A stretch of DNA of 64,000 nt from Seohaeicola saemankumensis (GCF_021021435.1 NZ_JAINWI010000012.1:210789-274788), one strand, 5' to 3'. Shown: positions 33,590-42,956, counted from the stretch's first letter. Numbers and translations are program-made. The notes: generated from the sequence alone by a model not told the origin.

Positions 33590-34573
33590 TCAGCCCTCAA
33601 ACTGCCACAGCGCAGGCAGGAAACGCCAGCTATCCCCTTCGCGCAGCACATGGCCCACCCCCGGGAAAGGGAAATGGTAGCCCAGCACCGCGATCCGGTC
33701 GGCTGCGGCCATATCCAGCAGGCGTATCCGTGTCTCGACAGTTTGCGGGCCATCGGCATCGAAGCCGTTATACCATTCGGGATGGGTAAAATTCGTATAG
33801 GCATGGCTCATTGCATCGCCAAGCGCCATCAACTGCTTGCCACCACTTTCCAGAACCACGCTCATATGGCCGGGTGTATGGCCGGGTGTGGCGATCATCC
33901 GCACCCCAGGCACAACCTCTTCTCCGTCTTCCAGAAGCCGCCATTCAACGCCCTCCAGCGTCAACGAGTTCACGGCGCCCAGCACGAATTGCTGATCCGC
34001 AGCAGGCACCTGGTTGACCAGATCGTCCTGCAGCCAATGGGCATGCTCGACCGCGCCGATCACATATTCCGCATCCGGAAACAGCGGTTCGTCGAAATCA
34101 TCGCGGATGCCCCAGATATGATCGGGATGGGCATGGGTGATCACCACATGGGTGATGCCGTCCGGATCGACACCCGCCGCCGCAAGATTGGCCATCAGCC
34201 GCCCCGTGGTAGGCATGAAGCGGCTGCCTGACCCCACATCGACCAATACAACCGCATCTCCTGTCTCGATCAGCAGATGGTTTGTATGGGAATATCCCTC
34301 GTCCGGTGACAGGTAGTGCTGTTCCAGAAAGGCGCGCACCTCGGCGGGATCGGCATTCACACCCAGTCCCGAAGTGGGAAGCGAGAAAAAACCGTCCGAC
34401 AGGATCGTCAGCCGCGCCTCTCCCAGCGTGAAGCGGAAATGCGCGGGGTTGTTCTGCGCCGGCGTGCCCAATTGGGCGCGCGCGCCTCCGGCACCAAGGG
34501 CCGGCACCGCAAGGGATGGGGCTATCGCGGCCAGTTTCAACATCTCGCGGCGGCTGGGTTTGAATAGTGTCAT
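33590..34573 (-). CDS. Tat-exported MBL-fold metallo-hydrolase
   Basis: 327 residues from the ATG at 34573 with GAGGGAGGAC upstream. The N-terminus has twin arginines in KPSRREMLKLAAIAPSLAV followed by an AxA-like ARAQ site, which predicts Tat export. The metal site THAHPDHIWGI is near residue 145; later ligands are in IATPGHTPGHMSVV (about 230) and GDAMSHAYTNF. It resembles the quorum-quenching lactonase/AttM-like group, but the substrate is unknown. It sits between ribE and ribB in the riboflavin run. Confidence 0.88.
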   Translation of the reverse strand: MTLFKPSRREMLKLAAIAPSLAVPALGAGGARAQLGTPAQNNPAHFRFTLGEARLTILSDGFFSLPTSGLGVNADPAEVRAFLEQHYLSPDEGYSHTNHLLIETGDAVVLVDVGSGSRFMPTTGRLMANLAAAGVDPDGITHVVITHAHPDHIWGIRDDFDEPLFPDAEYVIGAVEHAHWLQDDLVNQVPAADQQFVLGAVNSLTLEGVEWRLLEDGEEVVPGVRMIATPGHTPGHMSVVLESGGKQLMALGDAMSHAYTNFTHPEWYNGFDADGPQTVETRIRLLDMAAADRIAVLGYHFPFPGVGHVLREGDSWRFLPALWQFEG

Positions 34574-34656
34574 GTTGTCCTCCCTCTTTGGGCGCAGGAT
34601 AATCCTGCCCCCAGACAACGCAACCGAATTCATGAATATGTTGCAGACATCCGCCC

Positions 34657-34700
34657 GCTTCTTCTTGCGCCAAATATCCCCGCCGGAGGCATCAGCGGCG
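34657..34700 (+). repeat. Dispersed repeat, copy 3
   Basis: CTTCTTGCGCCAAATATCC core followed by a CGCCG/CGGCG hairpin. Lies between ribE and the MBL hydrolase gene. Confidence 0.75.
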
Positions 34701-34725
34701 CGTCACGCAACCACCGGCAAGAGGC

Positions 34726-35328
34726 TCAGGACATCTCGGCCAGACGCGCGACATAGCGCGCCAGCGTGTCGATCTCGAGATTGACGCTATCGCCCACCGC
34801 CACATCGCCCCATGTGGTCATCTGCTTGGTATGCGGGATGAAATTGATCCCGAAATCGCACCCATCCACCTCGTTCACAGTCAGCGAGGTGCCGTTCAGC
34901 GCAACCGACCCTTTGGGCGCAATGAACCGCGCCAGCGCTTTCGGCGCGCGCAAGGTGACGCGCGTGCTGTCACCGTCATCCCGCATCGCCACCACCTCGG
35001 CCAACCCGTCGACATGGCCGGACACGATATGTCCGCCCAGTTCGTCGCCCACCTTCAACGCGCGCTCCAGATTGACGCGCCGGCCCTGCTGCCATGCGGA
35101 CAGGTTGGTTTTCGACACGGTCTCGGCCGAGATGTCGACGTCGAACCAGCCGCCCTGCGCGGCATCCTGCCCCTTGGCTACAACCGTCAGGCAGACACCG
35201 TCACAGGCGATGGAGGCCCCTAGATCAATACCGGCAACCGCATAGCCCGTGCCGATCCGCGCCCGCAGATCGCCGCGCTGCTCGACGGCGCGTAGGGTGC
35301 CGATATCGGTGATGATGCCTGTAAACAT
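34726..35328 (-). CDS. ribE: Riboflavin synthase, alpha subunit
   Basis: 200 residues from the ATG at 35328 (MFTGIITDIGTLRAVEQRGD), the invariant start of the family. Two lumazine-binding repeats are visible: ASIACDGVCLTVV with SAETVSKTNL, and VALNGTSLTVNEVDG with FIPHTKQMTTWG; the GHIVSGHVDGLAEVVAM linker joins them. It forms riboflavin from two lumazine molecules. Confidence 0.95.
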   Translation of the reverse strand: MFTGIITDIGTLRAVEQRGDLRARIGTGYAVAGIDLGASIACDGVCLTVVAKGQDAAQGGWFDVDISAETVSKTNLSAWQQGRRVNLERALKVGDELGGHIVSGHVDGLAEVVAMRDDGDSTRVTLRAPKALARFIAPKGSVALNGTSLTVNEVDGCDFGINFIPHTKQMTTWGDVAVGDSVNLEIDTLARYVARLAEMS

Positions 35329-35492
35329 ACGGGTTTTCCTTTCCTGCCGCAGCAAGGTGACTTGCCCCTTGCCCCGCCGCCGGTGATGCGTCAGCGTGTT
35401 CAAGACCTAGCCCCTGCCCGCACCGGAGACAAGATGCCGCGCGAGAGAGCCATAATTTTGCCGCGGATTCCGTTTACGTCTGGACCCGTGTG

Positions 35493-36830
35493 ATGGTTGA
35501 ATTGGTAGTGATGGATATGAGTACACGCCCCACGGCCCCGGCTTCTGGCCAGAAGGCTGACCGTGTTTTCCTGTTTCTCCAAGGACCTCACGGGCCTTTT
35601 TTCAACTCGCTTGCCAAGATGCTCAAGGTCGCGGGCGCGACAGTCTGGCGCGTCGGTTTCAATGCGGGCGATCGTGCCTTCTGGTTTGATCCGGCCAGCT
35701 ACATCCCGTTTCGCGACCGTCCAGAGGATTGGCCCGAACGCATCCGCAGCCTGATCGCGGAAAAATCCGCAACCGATCTGGTCCTTTACGGTGACACCCG
35801 CCAGATCCATTCGCAGGCGATCACCGCGGCGCGCGCCGCCGGACTGACCGTGCATGTCTTTGAAGAAGGCTATATCCGTCCCTATTGGGTCACTTACGAG
35901 CGCGGCGGTGCCAACGGCCATTCGCGCCTGATGCACATGTCCGTCGCCGACATGCGCGCGGCACTGTCGCTGTCGGACATGGACACACCCGAGCCGCCCG
36001 CGCGTTGGGGCGAGATGCGCCAGCACGTGTTCTACGGTGCGCTTTACCATTGGTTCGTGATGTTCCGGAACGGCCAGTATCGCAACTTTCGCCCCCATCG
36101 CGACCTGCCGGTGACACAGGAATTCCAGCTTTACCTGCGCCGCCTGGTCACTATGCCGTGGAATGCCATTGAACGGCTTGTGGCGCAGTGGCGTATCCGG
36201 CATGGCGGCTTTCCCTATCATCTGGCGCTGTTGCAACTGGAGCATGATGCCAGTTTCCGCAAACATTCACCCTTCGCCAGCATGACCGAGTTTCTGGAGG
36301 TCGTGATAGGCGGCTTTGCCGCCGGTGCGCCCGCGCATCACCGGCTGGTGATCAAGGCCCATCCGCTGGAGGACGGGCGCGTGCCTCTGGCGCGCGAGAT
36401 CAAGCGCATCGCAACCGACGCCGGCGTTCAGCGACGCGTGCATTTCGTCAGCGGCGGAAAGCTGGCGCAACTGTTGCAGGGCGCCCGCAGCGCCGTCACC
36501 GTCAATTCCACGGCCGCCCAGCAGGTGCTTTGGCGCGGGATTCCACTCAGGGTTTTCGGACAGGCCGTCTATGCCAAGCCTGAATTTGTCTCGGCCCAAC
36601 CACTGCCCGAATTCTTTGCCGGGGCAAGCCGACCCGACCGTCGCGCTTATCAGGATTACCGCCGTTACCTGCTGGAAACCAGCCAGATCTCCGGTGGTTT
36701 CTATTCCACCCGCGGACGACGCCAGTTGCTGCGACAGGTGGTCGATATGTTGCTGGCAAAGGAAGATCCTTATGACGCGCTGCGCTCGGGCACCGCGGCA
36801 CCGCGGCAACAGTTGCGGCTGGTGACCTGA
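35493..36830 (+). CDS. kpsS: Capsule polysaccharide biosynthesis protein KpsS
   Basis: 445 residues from the ATG at 35493; a GTG directly before it and ATGs at 35511 and 35517 are alternatives. Family sequences include VFLFLQGPHGPFFNSLAKML, LYGDTRQIHSQAITAARAAG, HVFEEGYIRPYWVTYERGG and TVNSTAAQQVLWRGIPLRVF. KpsS adds the first Kdo to lysophosphatidylglycerol, starting the poly-Kdo linker of group 2-type capsules, on the cytoplasmic side. It starts a three-gene capsule run (kpsS, export lipoprotein, kpsC). Confidence 0.92.
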   Translation: MVELVVMDMSTRPTAPASGQKADRVFLFLQGPHGPFFNSLAKMLKVAGATVWRVGFNAGDRAFWFDPASYIPFRDRPEDWPERIRSLIAEKSATDLVLYGDTRQIHSQAITAARAAGLTVHVFEEGYIRPYWVTYERGGANGHSRLMHMSVADMRAALSLSDMDTPEPPARWGEMRQHVFYGALYHWFVMFRNGQYRNFRPHRDLPVTQEFQLYLRRLVTMPWNAIERLVAQWRIRHGGFPYHLALLQLEHDASFRKHSPFASMTEFLEVVIGGFAAGAPAHHRLVIKAHPLEDGRVPLAREIKRIATDAGVQRRVHFVSGGKLAQLLQGARSAVTVNSTAAQQVLWRGIPLRVFGQAVYAKPEFVSAQPLPEFFAGASRPDRRAYQDYRRYLLETSQISGGFYSTRGRRQLLRQVVDMLLAKEDPYDALRSGTAAPRQQLRLVT

Positions 36831-36970
36831 AGACGCCGCGTCGAAAGACTGGATTTGCGAATGTCTTCGCGCTACTGTGGCCTGAAACACAAACTTCGCC
36901 GTGCAAACAGGCGTTGTAAAAACAAAAAAGTGTTCTTGAGGCAGTAAATTCAGGTCGAGGAGACCGTGCA

Positions 36971-38107
36971 GTGAAATCCCGAGCAAATCCATGGGCGAAG
37001 TATGTCGCCCTAGTTCTCGTTGTGTCGCTTGTGGCGTCCTGCGGATTGCCCCGTGTCGGGCCAAATAAACGCGAGATTTTTGCAGGCTCTGTCCAGAAAG
37101 AGGGCGACGCCTTTGTGGTGCAGGTCAATGACCGCGTGACGCGCGCTACCGCTGTTGTGCCTGCCTTGGGCTTTTCAGATGCATTCCTGAATGCGGGTGT
37201 TGTGGGCTCCGACACGATCTCGTCTGGCGATACGCTGGGACTGACCATCTGGGAAAACGTCGATGATGGCCTGCTGGCCAGCACTGGCGCGAATTCGACA
37301 ATTCTGGAAGAAGTGCAGGTTGACGGATCGGGCTTTATTTTCGTGCCCTATGCAGGTCGCGTCAAAGCCTCCGGGAACACGCCCGAAGCGTTGCGGCGCA
37401 TTGTCACGGACCGGCTGAAAGACCAGACGCCTGAACCGCAAGTGCAGGTGCGCCGTCTGGCCGGTGACGGGGCGACCGTGTCGCTGGTGGGGGCCATCGG
37501 CGGACAGGGTGTCTATCCGATCGAACGCCCGACGCGCACATTGTCCGCCATGCTGGCACAGGCTGGTGGCGTGACAATCGAACCTGAAATCGCGCAGGTC
37601 ACGGTGATCCGCGGAAACCATACTGGCAAGGTCTGGTTTCAGGATCTTTTCCGCCATCCCCGTTTCGACATCGCCCTGCGCGGCGGTGACCGTATCCTGA
37701 TCGAGGGCGACACGCGGTCCTTTACCGCCTTGGGTGCCACAGGGTCGCAATCACGCGTGCCCTTCGAAAGCCAGACCCTTTCCGGTGTTGAGGCCATTGC
37801 ACAGGTCGGCGGCCTGATGAGCACCAGTTCCGATCCCACCGGCGTTTTCATCCTGCGCAACGAGCCTGCGGATATCGCAAACACCGTGTTGGGCCGCAAC
37901 GACCTGCAAGGCCCGCAGCGTATGATCTATGTGCTCGATCTGACCAAGCCCAACGGCCTGTTTACCGCCCGCGACTTTTCAGTACGCGACGGTGATACGC
38001 TTTACGTGACCGAAGCACCGTTCACGCAATGGAGCAAGGTGATCTCGGCGCTGACCGGCTCGCTGGGCGCTGTCGACACGCTGGCCTCTGCCCCGTCAGG
38101 TCTGTGA
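36971..38107 (+). CDS. Wza/KpsD-type polysaccharide export lipoprotein
   Basis: 378 residues from a GTG at 36971 with GAGGAGACC upstream. A lipobox VASC near residue 24 predicts an outer membrane lipoprotein. The polysaccharide export domain is ISSGDTLGLTIWENVDDGLL, VDGSGFIFVPYAGRVKASGN; SLBB-like repeats follow (VSLVGAIGGQGVYPIERPTR, TLSAMLAQAGGV, ALGATGSQSRVPFESQTLSG). It should form the outer-membrane channel for the capsule. The ABC transporter genes are not in the window. Confidence 0.92.
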   Translation: MKSRANPWAKYVALVLVVSLVASCGLPRVGPNKREIFAGSVQKEGDAFVVQVNDRVTRATAVVPALGFSDAFLNAGVVGSDTISSGDTLGLTIWENVDDGLLASTGANSTILEEVQVDGSGFIFVPYAGRVKASGNTPEALRRIVTDRLKDQTPEPQVQVRRLAGDGATVSLVGAIGGQGVYPIERPTRTLSAMLAQAGGVTIEPEIAQVTVIRGNHTGKVWFQDLFRHPRFDIALRGGDRILIEGDTRSFTALGATGSQSRVPFESQTLSGVEAIAQVGGLMSTSSDPTGVFILRNEPADIANTVLGRNDLQGPQRMIYVLDLTKPNGLFTARDFSVRDGDTLYVTEAPFTQWSKVISALTGSLGAVDTLASAPSGL

Positions 38108-38113
38108 TCCAAC

Positions 38114-40147
38114 ATGCCTGAAACGGCAAGTGATATGGCCGCTGCGGGGCAAACCTCGCGGCGGCTTTTCTATTACAATGCAGGCTTTCTGACCCAACCC
38201 CGTATCCGGCGGATACTGGAACTGGCAGGCCATGACCTGCGCCTTGGTGTTCCGGATCTGAATGACAGGATCGCGGTCTGGGGCCATTCACCCTATGCCG
38301 CACGGGGTGAGGCGATGGCGCGCCAGACAGGGGCTGGACTAGTCCGGATCGAGGATGCCTTTCTCCGCTCGGTCCATCCCGGCCGGAGCGGCGAGGCACC
38401 TTTGGGTCTGGTAATCGACAGCAGGGGGATACATTTCAACCCCGACCAGCCCTCTGATCTCGAGGTGCTGCTGGCCACCCATCCGCTGGATGACAGCGCC
38501 TTGCTGGAAGCGGCCAGAAGCGCCATGGCAAGACTGCAAGAGGCGGATCTGAGCAAATACAACGCCCATGATCCTGACGCGGACCCGCCCGCGCCGGGCT
38601 ATGTGCTGCTGATTGACCAGACACGCGGCGATGCATCGGTCAGCCACGGGCGCGCCGATGCCAATACATTCCGCGAGATGCTGTTTCACGCGCATCAGGA
38701 CAATCCCGGCGCGCGGATCGTGATCAAGACCCATCCCGAAACGGTCGCAGGCCATAGGCAAGGCTATTTCGACGCCGCAACGCTGGCGCTAGCGCCCGGT
38801 GCGGATGTGACCTTGCTGGACGCCCCCGTCAGCCCCCGCACTTTGCTGGAAGGTGCGGTGGCCGTGTACACAGTATCGTCGCAAATGGGGTTCGAGGCCA
38901 TTCTGGCCGGCCACCGCCCGTATGTCTTCGGCCAGCCCTTCTATGCCGGCTGGGGTCTAAGCGAGGATTTCACACCGATCCAGCGCCGCCAACGCCGCCT
39001 GACACGCGCGCAGCTTTTTGCGGCAGCGATGATCCTCTATCCGGTCTGGTATGATCCCTGCCGCGACAGGCTCTGTTCGCTGGATCAGGCGATTTCCCTG
39101 CTCGAAGCGCAGGTGCGGGCATGGCGCGAGGATCGCCACGGATGGCAGGCCAGCGGCATGCGTCTATGGAAACGCGGGGCCGTGAATGGCTTTTACGGCG
39201 GGGTCAAGCCGGTGCTGTTCCGCGAGGGACTGCCCAAACACGGCAGGCGTGCGATGGTGTGGGCCAGCAAGGTGGGCGATGCCCCTCAAGGCACGGTCCG
39301 GATCGAAGACGGGTTCCTGCGCTCGCGCGGGTTGGGGGCCGATCTGGTGGCCCCGCTATCTCTGGTCTGCGATGATCTGGGCATCTACTACGACCCGCGC
39401 GGCCCAAGCCGTCTGGAACGTATGATCGCCGCGCGGGCCAATATGCGCCCCGACCAGAGCAGGCGCGCGCAAGACCTGATGGCCGCGCTGGTGGCGCAGG
39501 GGGTCAGCAAATACAACCTTGGCCAAGCCGCACCGGATATCGCGGCACAGGCGGCGGGGCGCCCTGTGATACTTGTGCCGGGACAGGTCGAGGACGATGC
39601 GTCGATCCTTGCCGGCGCGGGCGAGATCCGTACCAACCGCGCCTTGCTCGAGACCGCGCGGGCAGACCATCCCGAGGCTTTTCTGATCTACAAACCCCAT
39701 CCCGATGTCGAGGCAGGCCTGCGTCCTGGACTTTTGCCGGATGCTGACAGACTGGCCGATCTGGTTGCGACACAGACCGATCCTGCCGCCCTGCTGGGGC
39801 AGATTGATACCGTCTGGACCATGACATCGCTGCTGGGCTTCGAGGCGCTGATCCGCGGGCGGCGGGTCGTGACACTGGGCGCGCCATTCTATGCGGGCTG
39901 GTGCCTGACCGAGCACCGCGGCCCTGCTATGCCACGACGCGGGCAGCGGGTCAGTCTGGAAGGCTTGGTGCATGCCGCGCTGATCGACTATCCGCGCTAC
40001 CGCGATCCCGTCAGCGGCCTGCCCTGCCCTGCCGAGGTTGCAGTTGAAAGGCTGGCACAGGGCGAGATCGCACAGGGCGGGCTGACGAACCGGCTGCTGG
40101 CAAAATTACAGGGGTTGTTGGCCGGTCACGCCTATCTGTGGCGCTGA
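38114..40147 (+). CDS. kpsC: Capsule polysaccharide biosynthesis protein KpsC (two-domain Kdo transferase)
   Basis: 677 residues. KpsC extends the Kdo linker on the lipid anchor with two transferase modules. The duplication is visible: VRIEDAFLRSVHPG near residue 77 and VRIEDGFLRSRGLG near 397; DSRGIHFNPDQPSDLE and DDLGIYYDPRGPSRLE; QPFYAGWGLSED and APFYAGWCLTEH. Each module has a YKPHPD or KTHPET segment. Six bases separate it from the lipoprotein gene. Confidence 0.93.
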   Translation: MPETASDMAAAGQTSRRLFYYNAGFLTQPRIRRILELAGHDLRLGVPDLNDRIAVWGHSPYAARGEAMARQTGAGLVRIEDAFLRSVHPGRSGEAPLGLVIDSRGIHFNPDQPSDLEVLLATHPLDDSALLEAARSAMARLQEADLSKYNAHDPDADPPAPGYVLLIDQTRGDASVSHGRADANTFREMLFHAHQDNPGARIVIKTHPETVAGHRQGYFDAATLALAPGADVTLLDAPVSPRTLLEGAVAVYTVSSQMGFEAILAGHRPYVFGQPFYAGWGLSEDFTPIQRRQRRLTRAQLFAAAMILYPVWYDPCRDRLCSLDQAISLLEAQVRAWREDRHGWQASGMRLWKRGAVNGFYGGVKPVLFREGLPKHGRRAMVWASKVGDAPQGTVRIEDGFLRSRGLGADLVAPLSLVCDDLGIYYDPRGPSRLERMIAARANMRPDQSRRAQDLMAALVAQGVSKYNLGQAAPDIAAQAAGRPVILVPGQVEDDASILAGAGEIRTNRALLETARADHPEAFLIYKPHPDVEAGLRPGLLPDADRLADLVATQTDPAALLGQIDTVWTMTSLLGFEALIRGRRVVTLGAPFYAGWCLTEHRGPAMPRRGQRVSLEGLVHAALIDYPRYRDPVSGLPCPAEVAVERLAQGEIAQGGLTNRLLAKLQGLLAGHAYLWR

Positions 40148-40166
40148 TCCGGATGCAGCCGATACT

Positions 40167-40189
40167 GGATATTTGAGGCAAGAAGAAGC
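40167..40189 (-). repeat. Dispersed repeat, copy 4 (core only)
   Basis: Minus strand CTTCTTGCCTCAAATATCC, one base from the core. Lies between the converging kpsC and ribD ends. No GC hairpin is attached. Confidence 0.75.
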
Positions 40190-40194
40190 GCGGA

Positions 40195-41292
40195 TCAGTC
40201 CTGCGGCTGCCAGCGATGCAGGATGTCCGGCCCGACAGGACGCGCCTCGATCAGGCGATAACGCGGCGCATGGGCCAGTTGCGCGATCCCCAAAGCCCCG
40301 AAACCGGGACGGCCTTCGGCACCGATCATCACACCTGCGGTAAAACCGATCAGTTCGTCCACCAGCCCCGCCGACAGCAGCGACGCGGCCAGGGCGCCGC
40401 CACCCTCGCAGAACACCGAAGTGAGGCCAGCCTGACCAAGCGCCTGCAATAGGGCCGCCGCGTCGATCTGTCCGGCTTGGGTGGCGCAGGGCAACAGTTT
40501 TGCGCCCAGCCCTGTCCACGCCTCGACCAGACGCGGATCGGCGCTGGCCCCGTGGCACAGCCAGAGCGGTGTATCTGTAGCACTTTGCGCCAGTTTGCCG
40601 GTCAGCGGCAGATCCAGATGGCGCGAGACCACAATCCGGACGGGTTGATGCGTGATGCCAAGCCCGCGCACGGTCAATGACGGATCATCCGCCCGCGCCG
40701 TGCCAGCCCCCACCATCACCGCATCATGGCGCGCACGCATCGCATGCACGACACGGCGCGCCTGTGGTCCGGTAATCCACTGGCTATCCCCTGTGGCCGT
40801 AGCAATGCGCCCGTCAAAGCTGGAGGCGAGCTTGAGCGTCACAAAGGGGCGGCCCGCCTTGATCCGCAGGAAAAAGCCCGCAAGATCCTGTGCTGCACGG
40901 TCCGCCAGAACGCCCGTCGTCACGCTGACACCCGCGGCGCGCAGCATGGCAAAACCGCGCCCCGATACCCGCGGGTCGCTATCCTGCAATGGGGCGACAA
41001 CGCGGCTGATCCCTGCCGCGATCAGCGCCTCGGCGCAGGGCGGTGTCTTGCCGTGATGGGCGCAGGGTTCCAGACTGACATAGGCGGTTGCCCCACGTGC
41101 CGCGCTGCCTGCACGGGCCAGCGCCTGCGGCTCGGCATGGGGCCGCCCACCGGGTGCTGTCCAGCCCCGCCCGACGATCCGGCCATCACGCACGATCACG
41201 CATCCCACGGAAGGGTTGGGCCAGGTCTGCCCATGACCGCGCCGCCCCAATGACAGGGCGAGCGCCATGTAACTTGTATCAGCCCAGGACAC
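40195..41292 (-). CDS. ribD: Bifunctional riboflavin deaminase/reductase
   Basis: 365 residues. The N-terminal deaminase has zinc ligands in RPHAEPQALARAG near residue 50 and LEPCAHHGKTPPCAEALIAA near 75. The C-terminal reductase has PFVTLKLASSFDGRIATATG, GDSQWITGPQARRVVHAMRA and FCEGGGALAASLLSAGLVDE. It carries out two steps from the pyrimidine product of GTP cyclohydrolase II. It follows nrdR by nine bases, the conserved nrdR-ribD pair. Confidence 0.95.
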   Translation of the reverse strand: MSWADTSYMALALSLGRRGHGQTWPNPSVGCVIVRDGRIVGRGWTAPGGRPHAEPQALARAGSAARGATAYVSLEPCAHHGKTPPCAEALIAAGISRVVAPLQDSDPRVSGRGFAMLRAAGVSVTTGVLADRAAQDLAGFFLRIKAGRPFVTLKLASSFDGRIATATGDSQWITGPQARRVVHAMRARHDAVMVGAGTARADDPSLTVRGLGITHQPVRIVVSRHLDLPLTGKLAQSATDTPLWLCHGASADPRLVEAWTGLGAKLLPCATQAGQIDAAALLQALGQAGLTSVFCEGGGALAASLLSAGLVDELIGFTAGVMIGAEGRPGFGALGIAQLAHAPRYRLIEARPVGPDILHRWQPQD

Positions 41293-41301
41293 GGGGCCGC
41301 G

Positions 41302-41769
41302 TCACGTCTCGGGCGTGGTGTCGGGGCGCAATTCCGAAACGAATTTGTCGAAATCATCCGCAGCCTGGAAGTTCTTGTAAACACTGGCAAAGCGCACATA
41401 GGCCACGGTATCTATCCGCGCCAGAGCTTCCATCACGATCTCGCCGATCACCTTGGAGGGAATGTCGGTCTCGCCCATGCTTTCCAGTCGCCGGACAATG
41501 CCGGATACCATCTGGTCCATCCGTTCGGGCTCGACGGGGCGTTTTTGCAGCGAGATACGGATCGAGCGTTCCAGCTTGTCGCGGTCGAATTCCTCGCGCC
41601 GGCCATTTGATTTGATCACAACAAGATCGCGCAACTGCACCCGCTCGTATGTGGTGAACCGCCCGCCGCATGCCGGACAGAACCGCCTGCGCCGGATCGA
41701 GACATGATCCTCGGCTGGGCGGGAATCCTTGACCTGGGTATCTATATTTCCGCAAAACGGACAGCGCAT
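41302..41769 (-). CDS. nrdR: Transcriptional repressor NrdR
   Basis: 155 residues. N-terminal zinc ribbon [20 protein letters not shown] and [17 protein letters not shown], then the ATP-cone ([20 protein letters not shown]). NrdR senses dATP/ATP and represses ribonucleotide reductase operons. A DnaA-box-like TTATCCACA lies 52 bases upstream. Co-transcribed with ribD. Confidence 0.96.
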   Translation of the reverse strand: MRCPFCGNIDTQVKDSRPAEDHVSIRRRRFCPACGGRFTTYERVQLRDLVVIKSNGRREEFDRDKLERSIRISLQKRPVEPERMDQMVSGIVRRLESMGETDIPSKVIGEIVMEALARIDTVAYVRFASVYKNFQAADDFDKFVSELRPDTTPET

Positions 41770-41820
41770 TGCCGGTTCCCTCTATCTACTCTGCCTCTGG
41801 TTATGGGGTTCAGCCCCCAC

Positions 41821-41829
41821 TTATCCACA
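41821..41829 (+). promoter_or_regulatory. DnaA-box-like site upstream of nrdR
   Basis: TTATCCACA is a perfect DnaA 9-mer, 52 bases before the nrdR start codon. A single box can occur by chance, so a role in coupling nrdR to replication initiation is only a suggestion. Confidence 0.4.
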
Positions 41830-41955
41830 GGCACTATAGGGTAGCGGCCAAGTTTTGGGTAGCGGGAAAATAGCACCGCAAGATAGGGCGTGACCTTTTG
41901 GTCATGCGACCCGAGCAGACAGGGACTGTCACGGATCGTCATAGACTAGGGCCTG

Positions 41956-42396
41956 TCAGAAATGCTTGAAAAAGTCTTCGACCCGGTCCCAGCAAAAACT
42001 GGAGGCATGACCGATCGACAATGAAAATCCGACGTCATTCAACGAGACACTATATTTGCTGTCCTGCTGCGGCCCCGTCGGCGCAACGGGTTCGGGGCTG
42101 AACCGGATCGCGGTCCGTCCGCCCGCCAGCGCGCTGGGTCCACGGCCCTTTGCGATATAAAGCCGTGTCGCTGTGGGCAGGCGCAGCACATCGCGGGCAT
42201 GTTCGGCCGCGGCGCACCATACTTCGCGCGGGCCAGATGCATGCTGCTGGACCACCTCGAAATTGCGACTGCCGGGCACCTGCAAGACCGGTAAATCGTG
42301 GCTGGGGCGAAACGCCTGGGCCGGTTGGCCTGCTGTCAGGGCAAACGTCGATACAACAACTGTGAAAATGGCGATGCGGACACCGGAACGGGACAT
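41956..42396 (-). CDS. Secreted protein of unknown function, paralogue A
   Basis: 146 residues with a signal peptide (IAIFTVVVSTFALTAGQPAQA). The mature part holds FEVVQQHASGPREVWCAAAE near residue 47, HARDVLRLPTATRLYIAKGR, and near the end SSFCWDRVEDFF. The gene directly upstream encodes a clear paralogue with the W-C-x-A-A-x-H-A-R motif and a C-terminal Cys. The two conserved cysteines could form a disulfide in the periplasm. No family name can be given; from the layout it looks like a Rhodobacteraceae-restricted family. Confidence 0.75.
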   Translation of the reverse strand: MSRSGVRIAIFTVVVSTFALTAGQPAQAFRPSHDLPVLQVPGSRNFEVVQQHASGPREVWCAAAEHARDVLRLPTATRLYIAKGRGPSALAGGRTAIRFSPEPVAPTGPQQDSKYSVSLNDVGFSLSIGHASSFCWDRVEDFFKHF

Positions 42397-42434
42397 CGTC
42401 AGAAACCTTCCGTATTGAAATCAAGTCTTGTCTG

Positions 42435-42863
42435 CTAGGGCACGCTCATGTGGTCTGTGCAGTATTGCAGCGCCTGCGTCAGGTTCATGCTAGCCCCTGC
42501 GCTACGAATGGTTGTGTAAGTCAACAGCGTCAGCGGCGAAGGTTTCGGCTTCTCGGCTTCGACCTCAGCGGCAGATAGGGTAAAACCTACGGCTTTGCGG
42601 CCCGGTTCGATCTGGCTGGCCCCCAAGGGTCTTGCAACATAGATCCGTTGGTTTGACGCTGCGCCCAGAACGCGGCGGGCATGGTCTGCAGCGACGCACC
42701 AGAAATGGGTGGGGCCGACCCCGCGCGACTCGAACACTTCAAAACTTGTTGCACTGCCTGATGCGCGCACATCCAAAGGAATATGCGGCTGGAACGCGGC
42801 GACAGGTGCGGAGCACAGCAGTGCCAGTGCTATGGCAGATAACAGGCGCGGACGTGACGGCAT
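42435..42863 (-). CDS. Secreted protein of unknown function, paralogue B
   Basis: 142 residues from the ATG at 42863 (MPSRPRLLSAIALALLCSAP), with signal peptide ending near AAFQ. It shares with the downstream gene SFEVFESRGVGPTHFWCVAA, DHARRVLGAASNQRIYVARP and a C-terminal Cys (ALQYCTDHMS). The 38-base gap to the next gene indicates a tandem duplication within one transcript. The two copies are well diverged, so the duplication is old. Function unknown. Confidence 0.75.
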   Translation of the reverse strand: MPSRPRLLSAIALALLCSAPVAAFQPHIPLDVRASGSATSFEVFESRGVGPTHFWCVAADHARRVLGAASNQRIYVARPLGASQIEPGRKAVGFTLSAAEVEAEKPKPSPLTLLTYTTIRSAGASMNLTQALQYCTDHMSVP

Positions 42864-42956
42864 GACAGCGTTGCTTTCGCATAGGCTCAATCAACTGACA
42901 GGATAGTGCATCCCCCGGCCCGCGTAAAACGCTTCCGCAACACAGATGCGTGAGAC

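Noticed and set aside
41770..41955. NrdR boxes in the nrdR upstream region
   Set aside because: GCACTATAGGG and CGCAAGATAGG have only partial likeness to the NrdR box, and no properly spaced pair was found.
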